From CAZJYI01 sp964550025 (GTDB lineage: Bacteria > Verrucomicrobiota > Kiritimatiellia > UBA8416 > CAYOBW01): a stretch of 64,000 nt of DNA. Both the position numbers and the translations under genes were made by a program. The stretch covers positions 1 to 64,000 of the forward strand of contig CAZJYI010000002.1 of assembly GCA_964550025.1 (NCBI GenBank), in the 5' to 3' direction. The notes beneath the pieces were generated by a model, which searched no databases, had not been told where the DNA came from, and saw only the letters and a list, made by a program, of their open reading frames with translations. This document shows, piece by piece, positions 50,461 through 60,179 of this stretch. Positions within the stretch are counted from its first letter, which is position 1. Every line of letters begins with the position of its first letter.

Positions 50461-52881
50461 ATGAACACGCGTTTGACCGCTGCAATGTGTATCGTGCTCT
50501 TGCTTGCACTGGCGTCCGTGACCCCGGCGGAGGGGAACTCCCTGCGGTTGTGGTACGACAAGCCGGCCGGCAGTTGGGTAGAGGCCCTGCCCATCGGCAA
50601 CGGGAACATGGGCGGGATGATCTTCGGAGGTGTTGAGAAGGAACGCATTCAGTTCAACGAGGACACGTTCTGGAGCGGCAAGCCGATGGACCGGCAGAGT
50701 CCCGAGGCGGCAGAGAACCTGGGCAGGATTCGGCGGCTCCTGTTTGACGGCAAACAGAAGGAAGCCGAGGCATTGGCCATGAGGACGTTCATGGCCCGAC
50801 CGCTTCGCCAGGAGACCTATCAGACCTGCGGGGACCTTGTCCTGGCGTTCGACTTGCCGGCGGGAAGCGAGTCAGAGGACTACCGGCGCGACCTGGATCT
50901 AGACACGGCGCTGGCAACGGTCTCGTTCAAGCATGGGGGGGTTGTATACCGTCGCGAGGTGTTTGCGAGCTATCCTGCCGGGCTGATTGTCATTCGCCTC
51001 ACCGCCGACAAGCCCGGCAAGGTCAGTTTTACGGCGGGGTTCACAACGCCACATGCAGGCAAGCGGATGTCCGTCGTCGACGGTAACACCGTGGTGATGA
51101 ACGCCGGGGCCACAATGCACAAGCGCACGAAAGTCGAGTGCGCGCTGAGGATGGAAGCAAGGGCGCGAATCCTGGCCGAGGGTGGGGCGGTGACTGCGCA
51201 AGACGACACGCTGGTTGTCCGCGAAGCCAACGCCGTCACCATCCTTCTGGCGGCGGCAACGAACTACATGAACTGGAGAGATGTCTCCGCGGACCCCGGC
51301 AGGCGTTGCGCCGAGAGGCTGAAGGCAGCAGCCGGGAAGCGGTCTGCCGCCCTGCTTGCCGACCACCAGCGGGACCATCGTGTGCTCTTCAGGCGGGTGA
51401 CGCTGGACCTGGGGCGGACCGAAGCGGCCAGGCTGCCCACGGATCAGCGCATCAGACGGTACGCGAGGGAACCGGACCCCAGTCTCGCGGCACTCTATTT
51501 CCAGTATGGCCGCTACCTGCTCATCGCCAGTTCGCGCCCCGGCAGTCAACCGGCCAACCTGCAGGGCAATTGGGCCGCAGAGCTCTTTCCGCCCTGGGAC
51601 AGCAAGTGGACGATCAACATCAATACCGAGATGAACTACTGGCCCGCCGAGGTGACCGGACTGAATGAATGCGCCGAGCCGCTGTTCGCCATGGTCGAAG
51701 ACGTTGCCGTGGCCGGCCGCCGCACGGCCGAAATGCTGTATGGGGCGAGGGGATGGGTCGCGCATCACAACATCGACATCTGGCGCGGTACGGAACCGAT
51801 CAACAACGCAAATCACGGCATCTGGCCCACGGGCGGCGCCTGGCTTGCCACCCACTTGTGGGAGCACTACCTCTTCACGGGCGACAGGGAGTTCCTGGCG
51901 CGACGGGCGTATCCGATCCTGAAGGAGTGTGCACTGTTCTTCGTGGATGCGCTCGTCGAAGATCCCCGCAGCGACGGCAAGTGGCTAATCAGCGGCCCTT
52001 CGAACTCCCCCGAACAGGGCGGCCTTGTCATGGGGCCGGCGATGGATCACCAGATCATTCGCGCCGTGTTCAGCGCCGTCATCGAGGGCGGCGCAATACT
52101 GGAAACCGACGCGGAGCTCGGTGCGCGGCTTCGTGGGCTCCTGGCGCGCATCGCGCCCAACCGGGTCGGCCGCTTCGGGCAACTCCAGGAGTGGTTCGAA
52201 GACAAGGACGACCCCAAGAACCAGCATCGCCACCTCTCTCACCTGTGGGGCGCCTTTCCCGGGAGCGAGATTTGCGTCGTCAAGACCCCGGACCTGGCGA
52301 AGGCCGCGGCCGTTTCCCTGGACCACCGGGGTATGGGGAATGTCGGTTGGTCGCTCGCCTGGCAGGTCGGCCTCTGGGCGCGCCTGGGGAAGGCGGATAA
52401 GGCCCATGCGGCATACGGTGCGCTGCTGTCGCGGAATGCGAACCCGAACCTGTTCGACCAGTGCTTCTCGGGCCGGCCTCTCCCGTTCGAGATCGATGCC
52501 AATTTCGGCGGGCCGGCCGGATTGGCTGAAATGCTGCTTCAGAGCCATCTGCGAAACGACAGGTGCCGCCTGTCCGACCCGGAGGGTGCGCAGTTTGAGA
52601 TCAGCCTGCTTCCTGCCCTGCCGTCCGCCTGGCCGAACGGCCGGGTCACGGGCCTTCGCGCGCGCGGCGGATTCGAAGTGGATGTGTCATGGGCAGACGG
52701 CCGGATGGCCAAAGCGGTCATCCACTCCAGGCGGGGCAACGGCTGCCGCATCCGATGCAAAACGCCTCTGCGACTGACGCAGCGATCCGGTGGCGACAAA
52801 ACGGAGTCCAGAGTTGTCGGGGAAGGTGTGATGGAGTTTGACACTGAGGCGGGCGAGTCCTACGAACTGGCGGGGAAGTAG
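50461..52881 (+). CDS. GH95 alpha-L-fucosidase, secreted
   Basis: 806 residues from ATG at 50461 with GGAGGAA upstream. Signal peptide (MCIVLLLALASVTPAEG) followed by WYDKPAGSWVEALPIGNGNM, the hallmark GH95 entry. The catalytic set of the family is present: Asn386 and Asn388 in NINTEMNYWPAE, Glu518 in SNSPEQG, and Asp679 in IDANFGGPAG. The (alpha/alpha)6 barrel and C-terminal beta domain are complete. GH95 enzymes invert alpha-1,2-L-fucose or, in some subgroups, alpha-L-galactose linkages. With the GH29 enzyme upstream, it supports a fucose-rich glycan target. Confidence 0.93.
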   Translation: MNTRLTAAMCIVLLLALASVTPAEGNSLRLWYDKPAGSWVEALPIGNGNMGGMIFGGVEKERIQFNEDTFWSGKPMDRQSPEAAENLGRIRRLLFDGKQKEAEALAMRTFMARPLRQETYQTCGDLVLAFDLPAGSESEDYRRDLDLDTALATVSFKHGGVVYRREVFASYPAGLIVIRLTADKPGKVSFTAGFTTPHAGKRMSVVDGNTVVMNAGATMHKRTKVECALRMEARARILAEGGAVTAQDDTLVVREANAVTILLAAATNYMNWRDVSADPGRRCAERLKAAAGKRSAALLADHQRDHRVLFRRVTLDLGRTEAARLPTDQRIRRYAREPDPSLAALYFQYGRYLLIASSRPGSQPANLQGNWAAELFPPWDSKWTININTEMNYWPAEVTGLNECAEPLFAMVEDVAVAGRRTAEMLYGARGWVAHHNIDIWRGTEPINNANHGIWPTGGAWLATHLWEHYLFTGDREFLARRAYPILKECALFFVDALVEDPRSDGKWLISGPSNSPEQGGLVMGPAMDHQIIRAVFSAVIEGGAILETDAELGARLRGLLARIAPNRVGRFGQLQEWFEDKDDPKNQHRHLSHLWGAFPGSEICVVKTPDLAKAAAVSLDHRGMGNVGWSLAWQVGLWARLGKADKAHAAYGALLSRNANPNLFDQCFSGRPLPFEIDANFGGPAGLAEMLLQSHLRNDRCRLSDPEGAQFEISLLPALPSAWPNGRVTGLRARGGFEVDVSWADGRMAKAVIHSRRGNGCRIRCKTPLRLTQRSGGDKTESRVVGEGVMEFDTEAGESYELAGK

Positions 52882-52899
52882 CCACGAGCGTGGGCGAGC

Positions 52900-53094
52900 G
52901 GACCTGGAGACGATGCTGACCCGGGTCTTTCACTGATCGAGAAGGACCTGTCCGCGCTCAAGCGCAAGGGGCCGGACCGGCGCGTTTCGTGCCGTCTCGT
53001 CCGGAATGCGATTGGGTCGACCTCGTGCCGTGGCTCAAAGCGTTCGAGGTCGTGGAGCGCGTCAGGGCTCTGCAAAGCAAGAGGAGAGAGGCAG
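52900..53094 (+). pseudogene. Short coding-like remnant upstream of the beta-helix gene
   Basis: Two stretches with strong G/C third positions lie in different frames: SLIEKDLSALKRKGPDRR (about 52932-52985) and FVPSRPECDWVDLVPWLKAF continuing to a TGA just past 53094 (about 52986-53102). They probably come from one lost gene with a frame break. No start codon with a proper site and no family is recognised. Confidence 0.25.
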
Positions 53095-55233
53095 ATGGTT
53101 GATGCAGAATCAGGTTTGCTTGGTTTTTCGGTCGTTTCTCACTGGTGGTGCGGACTGGTTTGCCTTCTTCTGGCAGGGACCTGCGTCCGCTCCGAGGCGC
53201 GCGTTTTTCTCGTCGCGCCGGATGGGGACGACGCCTCTCCCGGCACGATAGAGAAGCCGTTCGCGAGTCTTGGGCGTGCACGAGAAGCTGTGCGCGAGTT
53301 CAAGGGTGCGCAGCGTGAGCGGGACCAGGCGATTGTCGTGTTGATTCGTGGCGGACGGTATGAGCTGGCGAAGCCGGTCGTCTTTGGTCCCGAGGACTCG
53401 GGTACGGAGAGGTCGCCGGTCATCTATCAGCCCTACGGCGATGAACGGCCCGTCTTCTCGGGCGGGCGTCGCATCACGGGATGGCGGGTCGAGGAAGAGG
53501 GCGTCTGGAAGGTGACGCTGCCCGACGTGAAATCGGGCAAATGGTCATTCAGCCAGCTCTTCGTCAACGACCAGCGGCGGTTCCGGCCCCGCCTGCCGAA
53601 GAAGGGCTACTACCGTGTGGCCGAAGCACTGAAACCATCTTCACCCGACGCCAAGGGCCACGATCGTTTCCGCTACGGCGGCACGGACTTCAACCCTGAT
53701 TGGACGAACCGGGACGACGTTGAACTGCTCATGTTCCACATCTGGTCGGCGTCGCGAATGCGGGTGAAATCAGTGGACACCGTTCAGCGGACTGTGGACT
53801 TCAAGATCCCGACCCGGTCGATGAGCTGGTGGGCATCGTTCCCGAAGGGACACCGATGGTTGGCCATTAACGTCAAAGAAGCGCTCTCCGAGCCGGGCGA
53901 GTGGTACCTTGACCGGCAGATGGGTGAGCTGACCTATCTGCCGAAGCCTGGCGAGACACCTGATAACTGCGTTGTGATTGCGCCCCGGTTGGAGCAGCTC
54001 GTCGTATTCCGCGGTGACGCTGCCGACAAGAAGTGGGTGCGGCACATCCAGCTCAGAGGGCTGACGTTCGCTCACTGCGGGTGGACGCTGGGACCGGACG
54101 GTTACACGATGCCCCAGGCGGAAATCGGCATCGGCGAAGCGCTGACGGCGTTCGGCGCTCGCAACCTGTTGATCGAGCGCTGCTGTCTGCGACACCTGGG
54201 GCAGTGGGCGATGGGATTTGGCCCGGGGTGCCGGGCAAACACGGTGCGCGGTTGCGAGTTGTGGGACATCGGTGCCGGCGGCATCAAGGTCGGCTATGCC
54301 GGAACGGGCGACTGGTCGGCTCCGCGAAAAGTGCCGAAAACGGCTGACACGGTTGCGTCGCAACACACGGTGGCAGACTGCACGATTGCCCACCTCGGCC
54401 GGCTTCATCCGGCAGCCATTGGAATGTGGATCGGCGATTGTCCGAACAACCGTTTTCGGCACAACGACGTGTTTGATCTATACTACTCGTCGGTTTCCGT
54501 CGGTTGGGTCTGGGGCTACGGTAAGACCTATGCCCACGACAACGAGATCGCCTTTAACCACATGCACACTATCGGGCAGGGCGTTCTCTCCGACATGGGC
54601 GGCGTGTACAGCCTGGGCACTCAGCCGGGCACGACCGTCCACGACAACCACATCCACCACGTGCACTCCTTCGGCTACGGCGGATGGGGGCTGTACACCG
54701 ACGAGGGGTCGACCGACGTCAAGCTGTACAACAACCTGGTCCATCACACCAAGGACGGCGGGTTCGATCAGCACTACGGGAAGAACAACGAGATCTTCAA
54801 CAACATCTTCGCCTTCGGCACCGAATGCATGATTCGACGCAATGCACGCCGCGATCGACACACCTCGTTCAATTACCACAACAACATCGTGCTGTACGAT
54901 CGGGGATACATCCTGGGCGGTGGATGGCAGTTGTACGAAGACGATTCCTACCGGCTGGACAACAACCTCTATTGGCATGCCGGCGGCAAGCCGGTCATGT
55001 TCACGAAGAGCATGGACTTTGAGGCATAGCGTAAGAAGCACGGGCAGGACGCCCACTCCATTGTCGCCGATCCTGGTTTCGCCGACGCCCGAGCCGGCGA
55101 CTTCAGACTGAGACCCGGTTCGCCTGCCATCACGAAACTGGGCTTCAAACCGTTTGACTACACGAAAGCCGGTCGTGTTACGAAGCCTGTCTTCATCAAG
55201 AATCTGCCGCCCGTGCCACGTGCGTATGAGTAG
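53095..55233 (+). pseudogene. Secreted right-handed beta-helix protein with in-frame amber codon
   Basis: From ATG 53095 (GAGGAGAG upstream) the frame encodes 644 residues to TAG 55027-55029, then remains open for 67 more codons to TAG 55231-55233. The first part has a signal peptide, VFLVAPDGDDASPGTIEKPF and a large right-handed beta-helix (HIQLRGLTFAHCGW, NEIAFNHMHTIGQGVLSDMG, GLYTDEGSTDVKLYNNLVHH). Past the amber codon the text continues the family ending: RKKHGQDAHSIVADPGFADA and RLRPGSPAITKLGFKPFDYT. Homologues usually read W at this point (DFEAWRKK-like), so TGG to TAG explains it. It may be a nonsense mutation, an error, or readthrough. The protein is an export-type polysaccharide lyase/glycan-binding candidate, without an assigned family. 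Confidence 0.75.
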
Positions 55234-55403
55234 AGAAGTGACACAGCTACGCGCCGCGGTACCGGTTGACGGTCTTTCTCCACCCCGGGGGCGCTCTCCC
55301 GTAGCGCGGAAATCCGTTCCGCTCGTGCGCGTGGCAGGCGAACGGAACGCGAAAGGACGGCGCCACTTCCTCGCCCGATTCGCGGTTGATGCACGGCCGC
55401 GGA

Positions 55404-56288
55404 TCAGATAGTGCCGTTCCGGTCTACTGTCGTGATCCTGAAGTCGTCGAGCGGCAGGTCGCTGTTCCATTGGGGCAGTCTCTTTGCCGGCCCGTCGATC
55501 TCCACCAACGGAGGGTCACGCTTCGCGAGCGCGTTGATCTTCGCCCAGAGTGTCGTGTCTCCCCAGAACTGGGGCGGTGCTTCGGCGGCGGCTACGGACG
55601 CGAAGACCTCGCCTGGTGTTTCGCATCCCGCGCGGATGGCCGCCAGGGCGAGGCTCTCAAGGCGTCCCATCCCCGCAACGGGGTCGGGGCGTTCCTGCAG
55701 CCATCGGGCAGCCGCAGCCGGAACACCAGGCAGAGGAACACCGGTTGCCCGGGTCAGCTCGGACAGAGCCTCGACATCCTGGGTTGCGAAGGCCTCGTCC
55801 ACCAGGACCGCGAAGTTGAATTGAGCGTCGGTGACGGGCTGGCGCGAGTCATACAAGGAACCCAGTTGATTGGGGGTCAGTTGCCCGAGGCCGTGAAACG
55901 GCTCTATTCCGGGAAATGCGTCGATACAGAGGAGTTCTACTCGTTTGGCATCCTGGTGCCTCAGGCACGTCAGGATATGCGTGAGCATGGACAGATCAAA
56001 GAGACACGCATCAAACCACAGCACGATGCGCATGCTCGGCGCTGCATCCGCCAGCCTGCGGTACTGACGGCGTAATGTATCCAGAACGCGTTGCCTGTCC
56101 AGCCCGCCGCCGGTGATTTCTTCGAGAAAGGCGGCACGGGCGATGAGCGTGCCCTCGTCCGGCCAGCCTGGACAGCGTGGGCCGTCATACAGTATGTCGT
56201 GCCAGACGAAGACCTCCCCGGGCACGCCGGATTGCGCCAGAATATCCCGCGCGTTGTCCCCGCTTGTTACGTGGAGCGTGTTACTCAT
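55404..56288 (-). CDS. DUF1835-family protein
   Basis: 294 residues from ATG at 56288 (GGAG upstream). MSNTLHVTSGDNARDILAQS, VPGEVFVWHDILYDGP and RIVLWFDACLFDLSMLTHIL match the DUF1835 fold, a Rossmann-like N-terminal domain with a conserved H-x-x-x-G-D motif. The C-terminal half has a winged-helix-like part (LESLALAAIRAGCETPGEVF) and LWAKINALAKRDPPLVEIDG. Roles in this family are unclear. It stands alone, convergent with the beta-helix gene and divergent from the Rpn-type gene. Confidence 0.75.
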   Translation of the reverse strand: MSNTLHVTSGDNARDILAQSGVPGEVFVWHDILYDGPRCPGWPDEGTLIARAAFLEEITGGGLDRQRVLDTLRRQYRRLADAAPSMRIVLWFDACLFDLSMLTHILTCLRHQDAKRVELLCIDAFPGIEPFHGLGQLTPNQLGSLYDSRQPVTDAQFNFAVLVDEAFATQDVEALSELTRATGVPLPGVPAAAARWLQERPDPVAGMGRLESLALAAIRAGCETPGEVFASVAAAEAPPQFWGDTTLWAKINALAKRDPPLVEIDGPAKRLPQWNSDLPLDDFRITTVDRNGTI

Positions 56289-56436
56289 TCCGCTGTCTCC
56301 CACGGATACCCTCAGATCGCCAAGAGAGACTCAGGAGCGTAACACGGTCGAGTGGCATTGGAAAGTGTCACTTCTGCGCGTTGCGATTGCGCAGACCGTC
56401 CTTGACGACGCCTAGGACAGGAGGCATGCTTGCAAT

Positions 56437-57357
56437 ATGGGCAAAGGGCGAACCATCATTAGTTTCGACTGGGCAATCAAGACCGTTTTGCGTGACAAGG
56501 CGAACTTTGACGTGCTGGAGGGATTCCTTTCCGCGCTTCTCGGGGAGAAGATCGTCGTTTTGGAGCTGATCGACACTGAAGGAAGTCCAGCAGAGCGGAA
56601 CCTGAAGACCAACCGCGTGGACATCATGGTTCGCAACAGCCATGACGAACTGATGATCATCGAGGTGCAATACCAGACCGAGGCCGGTTACTTCAGCCGC
56701 ATGGTGTATGGCACCTCGAAAGTCATCGTCGATCACCTTGGGGCGGGCATGCCCTACACGAACGTGAAGAAGGTCATATCGATCAGCATCGTGTACTTCG
56801 ACATAGGGCTTGGCGATGACTACGTCTACCATGGGCGCACGACATTCGAGGGCGTCCATTCGCACCACGTCTTCCAGGTCCGGGAAGAGACGGTCTCGTA
56901 CCTGACCGGACTCAAGCCGAACCGGCTGAAGCCGTGGGACATCTTTCCAGAGTACTACATCATCACGCTGAAACAGTTTGATGAGCAGGTGCGTGATGAA
57001 CTGGATCAGTGGGTCTACGCCTTCAAGCACAGCGAAGTCCGCGATGACTTCACCGCGCCGAGTATGGCGGCCTTGAAGGATAAACTGGACGTGCTGAAGA
57101 TGGACCCGGAGACCCGCAAGTCGTACGACAGGTACCTGTTGGCACGTGCTCATGAGGAGGGCGTAATGGCCGATGCGCGGGAAAAGGGCTTTGCCGAAGG
57201 GCACGCCGAAGGACTCTCCGTGGGCCACGCCGAAGGCCGCGCCGAGGGCCACGCCGAGGGGGTGGGGCATGGGCGGGCGGAGCGAGACGCTGAGATTCGC
57301 GAACGGCTCAGGGCGAGCGGGATGACGGACAAGGAAATTGACGGGTTGCTGAGTTGA
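56437..57357 (+). CDS. Rpn/PD-(D/E)XK nuclease family putative transposase
   Basis: 306 residues from ATG at 56437. ISFDWAIKTVLRDKANFDVL and ALLGEKIVVLELIDTEG, then the catalytic region NRVDIMVRNSHDELMIIEVQ with D and E-x-Q of the PD-(D/E)XK fold, belong to the Rpn/PDDEXK_2 (DUF4351-type) group of recombination-promoting nucleases. The C-terminus is a string of G/A/E/H repeats (AEGHAEG, VGHAEGR, AEGHAEGV), commonly seen at the end of this family. The gene is intact; whether it moves DNA or promotes recombination in this genome is unknown. No terminal repeats were seen. Confidence 0.85.
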   Translation: MGKGRTIISFDWAIKTVLRDKANFDVLEGFLSALLGEKIVVLELIDTEGSPAERNLKTNRVDIMVRNSHDELMIIEVQYQTEAGYFSRMVYGTSKVIVDHLGAGMPYTNVKKVISISIVYFDIGLGDDYVYHGRTTFEGVHSHHVFQVREETVSYLTGLKPNRLKPWDIFPEYYIITLKQFDEQVRDELDQWVYAFKHSEVRDDFTAPSMAALKDKLDVLKMDPETRKSYDRYLLARAHEEGVMADAREKGFAEGHAEGLSVGHAEGRAEGHAEGVGHGRAERDAEIRERLRASGMTDKEIDGLLS

Positions 57358-57412
57358 CGGCGTGAGCCGCGAGTCTGTTTTCCGGCTCTGGACCCGGTCG
57401 GCCAGCACATCC

Positions 57413-58579
57413 TCAGGCGATTCCCAGTTCTTCCAAGACGATCTCCGCGGCATTGGCGGCGGCGTTTTCGGTGCCGAGGGCTGCAAGCGCTTCGTCCAGA
57501 TCACGCAGCATGGCGGCGCGTTCCGGTGTGTCTTCGAGCAGGGGGGCGATGGTGCGGGCCAGTTCCTCCGGCGTTGCGCGGTGCTGCAGCAGTTCAGGGA
57601 GGATCTCGCGCCCGGCGATGATGTTGACCAGGCCGACGTGCCGGACGCGAACGACGAGTCTTCCGATGATGTAGGTCGAGAGCGCTACACGGTAGGTGAT
57701 AACCGTCGGGCAGCGCATGAGAGCCGCGTCCAGCGTTGCCGTTCCCGATGCAACCAGTGCGGCCCCGGCCTGGCGCAGCACCTGGTGCGTCTGTCCCGTG
57801 ACGATCGCCCAGTGCTGCGGTCCACCGGTGAGCGCATCGATCCGCTCTCGTACGATCTGCTCCACGCGCGCGTCCGGGCAGGCGATGAGATACGAGCTTT
57901 CGGGATAGAGCTGCTCAAGCAGGGCGGCCGCTCTCCACAAGACGGGCAGGATGCGCTCGATCTCGTGGCGGCGGCTGCCGGGCAGCAGCGCCACGCGCGG
58001 TTCGCCGAACCAGGGCAGATCTGCAAGTGGCTCGGCAAGCGATGCGCGCGCCGCCTCGACCAGCGGGTGTCCGACAAAATCGACTTCGAGGGCCGTGCCC
58101 TTGAAACAAACCGGCTCAAAGGGCAGGATCGTCATGAGGTGATCCACGTCACGGACGATCTTCGGGATGCGCGACGCCTTCCAGGCCCAGACCTGGGGAC
58201 AGATGTAGTACAGGTTCTTGAATCCCATCCGGCGCGTCTGTTTCGCGAAACGGAGGTTGAATCCCGGGTAGTCGACGAAGATGATCGCATGCGGCTTGCG
58301 CTCGCGGGCCAGGTCGAGCATCTCGTGGAAGACCCGCCGGAAGAAGCCGTACCGTGCGAGCACTTCCGCGATACCCATCACGGCCATGTCTTGGACGTCG
58401 TAGAGTGTCTCGACTCCCTCGTGGCGCATGCGTTCGCCACCAATACCGAAGAAGCTCACATCGGGGCGCCGGCGGCGCACGGCCTTGACGAGCTCAGCGG
58501 CGTGCTGGTCACCCGAGGGCTCACCGGCGATGATCATCACGTCGCACTCTTTGGGGTCTTGTGCGTCCGGCGCTGTCAC
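57413..58579 (-). CDS. lpxB: Lipid-A-disaccharide synthase
   Basis: 388 residues from GTG at 58579, which overlaps the lpxI stop as GTGA. LpxB (GT19) joins UDP-2,3-diacyl-GlcN and lipid X to lipid A disaccharide at the inner membrane. Key features are VMIIAGEPSGDQHAAELVKA at the N-terminus, IIFVDYPGFNLRFAKQTRRM, YYICPQVWAWKASRI, FVGHPLVEAA, VALLPGSRRHEIERILPVLW, GTATLDAAL and a final helix. All of the family's conserved segments are present and the length is normal. It is translationally coupled to LpxI, the enzyme that makes its acceptor. Confidence 0.96.
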   Translation of the reverse strand: MTAPDAQDPKECDVMIIAGEPSGDQHAAELVKAVRRRRPDVSFFGIGGERMRHEGVETLYDVQDMAVMGIAEVLARYGFFRRVFHEMLDLARERKPHAIIFVDYPGFNLRFAKQTRRMGFKNLYYICPQVWAWKASRIPKIVRDVDHLMTILPFEPVCFKGTALEVDFVGHPLVEAARASLAEPLADLPWFGEPRVALLPGSRRHEIERILPVLWRAAALLEQLYPESSYLIACPDARVEQIVRERIDALTGGPQHWAIVTGQTHQVLRQAGAALVASGTATLDAALMRCPTVITYRVALSTYIIGRLVVRVRHVGLVNIIAGREILPELLQHRATPEELARTIAPLLEDTPERAAMLRDLDEALAALGTENAAANAAEIVLEELGIA

Positions 58580-59391
58580 AGGGCCACCACTGCGATGTTC
58601 AGCTCGTCCGCCCGCGCGATGACCTTCTCGCGTTCCAGGAGAATGACACGGCCGGCTTGAACCGCCAGCGCGGATATGCGTGCCTTCTTGAGCGTCTTCA
58701 TGGTACGCATGCCAATGACGGGAATGTCGAAGCGCATGTCGTGCTCGTCCTTGGCCACCTTGACGACGACAGCTCCCTCGCCTCCGAGTTCCCCAGCCCG
58801 CAGAATGGTCGCATCCGTTCCCTCGAACGCCTCCACGGCCAGGATTGTGCCTTCTTTGATGACGACGGTTTGTCCGATATCGAGGCCGCTCGTGGCACGG
58901 GCAACGGCAAGCCCCAGCTCGGCATCGGCCTGCTCGCGCTCGGTCGGGGCGCGGGACGTTAGGACGCCGGCTTCGGGCATATGGCTCTCCATGAAGCGGT
59001 GCGCGGGCAGGACCTCCATACCCAGCTCGGCTATGCGGTCGGACACGGCGCCGAAGATGGTTTCCGCGTTACGCTCGTGGAGGCCCTTGAGAAGTTGGAG
59101 CATCTCGCCGTCCATGCGCACGTGAAACAGACTTGTTGGGGTGATCTGTCCTGCCATCACCACGTATTGGCACTCCGTCTGGTCCAGTGCGCCGAGCACT
59201 TCGCCCAGCCTGCCAAGGGTGACCCACGTTGTCCCGTCAACGACGCGTTCGATAGAACGGTCAGTTTCGCCGCGAAAGGCGACGACGCAGATCTTCCCGA
59301 CGCCCTGGGCGCGGGCGGACTGTGCCAGTAAGACGGGATAGGCGCCTTTGCCCGCTATGACCGTAAGCGATTCTGGAGTATCTGTCTTCAT
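58576..59391 (-). CDS. lpxI: UDP-2,3-diacylglucosamine pyrophosphatase LpxI (DUF1009)
   Basis: 271 residues from ATG at 59391. No Shine-Dalgarno site is visible here, and an in-frame ATG at 59469 would overlap the upstream region of the divergent gene, so the start is uncertain. LpxI hydrolyses UDP-2,3-diacylglucosamine to lipid X in lipid A synthesis (alternative to LpxH). SLTVIAGKGAYPVLLAQSAR, MAGQITPTSLFHVRMD, GQTVVIKEGTILAVEAFEGT, VVKVAKDEHDMRFDIPVIG and MRTMKTLKKARISALAVQAG are family motifs. It is coupled to lpxB. Confidence 0.92.
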   Translation of the reverse strand: MKTDTPESLTVIAGKGAYPVLLAQSARAQGVGKICVVAFRGETDRSIERVVDGTTWVTLGRLGEVLGALDQTECQYVVMAGQITPTSLFHVRMDGEMLQLLKGLHERNAETIFGAVSDRIAELGMEVLPAHRFMESHMPEAGVLTSRAPTEREQADAELGLAVARATSGLDIGQTVVIKEGTILAVEAFEGTDATILRAGELGGEGAVVVKVAKDEHDMRFDIPVIGMRTMKTLKKARISALAVQAGRVILLEREKVIARADELNIAVVAL

Positions 59392-59472
59392 TGCGCGTCG
59401 AAAGGGATTGCGTTGGGCGAGAGTTGACCATATCGTTCTCCAATTGTCAAAATCTGGATCGGAGACCATAGA

Positions 59473-60129
59473 ATGAAATCAGCGTTGGTGGTGTGGGGCG
59501 GCTGGGCCGGTCACGACCCCGAGGGTTGTGCGGGTGTCCTGGCGCCGTGGCTTGAGAGTGCGGGATTCAAGGTAACCGTGTCGGATACGCTCGATGCGTT
59601 TCTGAACAGGCGTCGCATGGCACGGTATTCGGTCATTGTGCCGATATGGACGATGGGCGAGATCTCGCGTGAGCAGAGTGAGGGGCTGCAACGGGCCGTT
59701 CGCGGCGGCGTGGGGCTGGCGGGCTTCCACGGCGGAATGTGTGATGCTTTTCGCCAGGACACGAGCTACCAGTTCATGACCGGCGGACAGTTCGTAGCGC
59801 ATCCCGGGGGCAAGGTGCGGTACAAGGTCAAGGTCACGGCGCCAAAAGATGCCGTTGTGCGCGGTCTGGGCGATTTCTTCATGACCTCGGAGCAGTACTA
59901 CATGCACACGGACCCGGGTAACCGCGTGTTGGCGACCACGACGTTCGGCGGGCGCCACGGCGATGCGCCGTGGATTCGCGGAACTGTGATGCCCGTCGTC
60001 TGGAAGCGGATGTTCGGCAAGGGGCGCGTCTTCTACTCGGCGCTTGGCCACGACGCCTCGGAGTTTGACGTTCCTGAGGTCTTCGAAATCATGAAACGCG
60101 GGATCTTGTGGGCGGCGAGGGACGCGTAG
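59473..60129 (+). CDS. ThuA-like domain protein
   Basis: 218 residues from ATG at 59473 (GGAG upstream). LVVWGGWAGHDPEGCAGVLA, VSDTLDAFLNRRRMARYSVI, GVGLAGFHGGMCDAFRQDTS, FMTSEQYYMHTDPGNRVLAT and GRVFYSALGHDASEFDVPEV match the ThuA/trehalose-utilisation fold, a class I glutamine amidotransferase-like domain without the Cys nucleophile. Such proteins are often paired with Gfo/Idh oxidoreductases, as here (60296). A role in sugar use, possibly as a partner in glycan turnover, is inferred. It is divergent from lpxI. Confidence 0.85.
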   Translation: MKSALVVWGGWAGHDPEGCAGVLAPWLESAGFKVTVSDTLDAFLNRRRMARYSVIVPIWTMGEISREQSEGLQRAVRGGVGLAGFHGGMCDAFRQDTSYQFMTGGQFVAHPGGKVRYKVKVTAPKDAVVRGLGDFFMTSEQYYMHTDPGNRVLATTTFGGRHGDAPWIRGTVMPVVWKRMFGKGRVFYSALGHDASEFDVPEVFEIMKRGILWAARDA

Positions 60130-60179
60130 GGGGTGTTGCGTGTCGGGTGCGGATGATGTGAGGGACGGGGGAGCCGGTT

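Noticed and set aside
55027..55029. Selenocysteine or pyrrolysine insertion at the amber codon
   Set aside because: TAG ends several intact genes in the window, no pyl or sel genes are visible, and homologues appear to carry Trp here.
57168..57300. CRISPR-like short repeats
   Set aside because: The repeats are in-frame protein-coding units without unique spacers of regular length.
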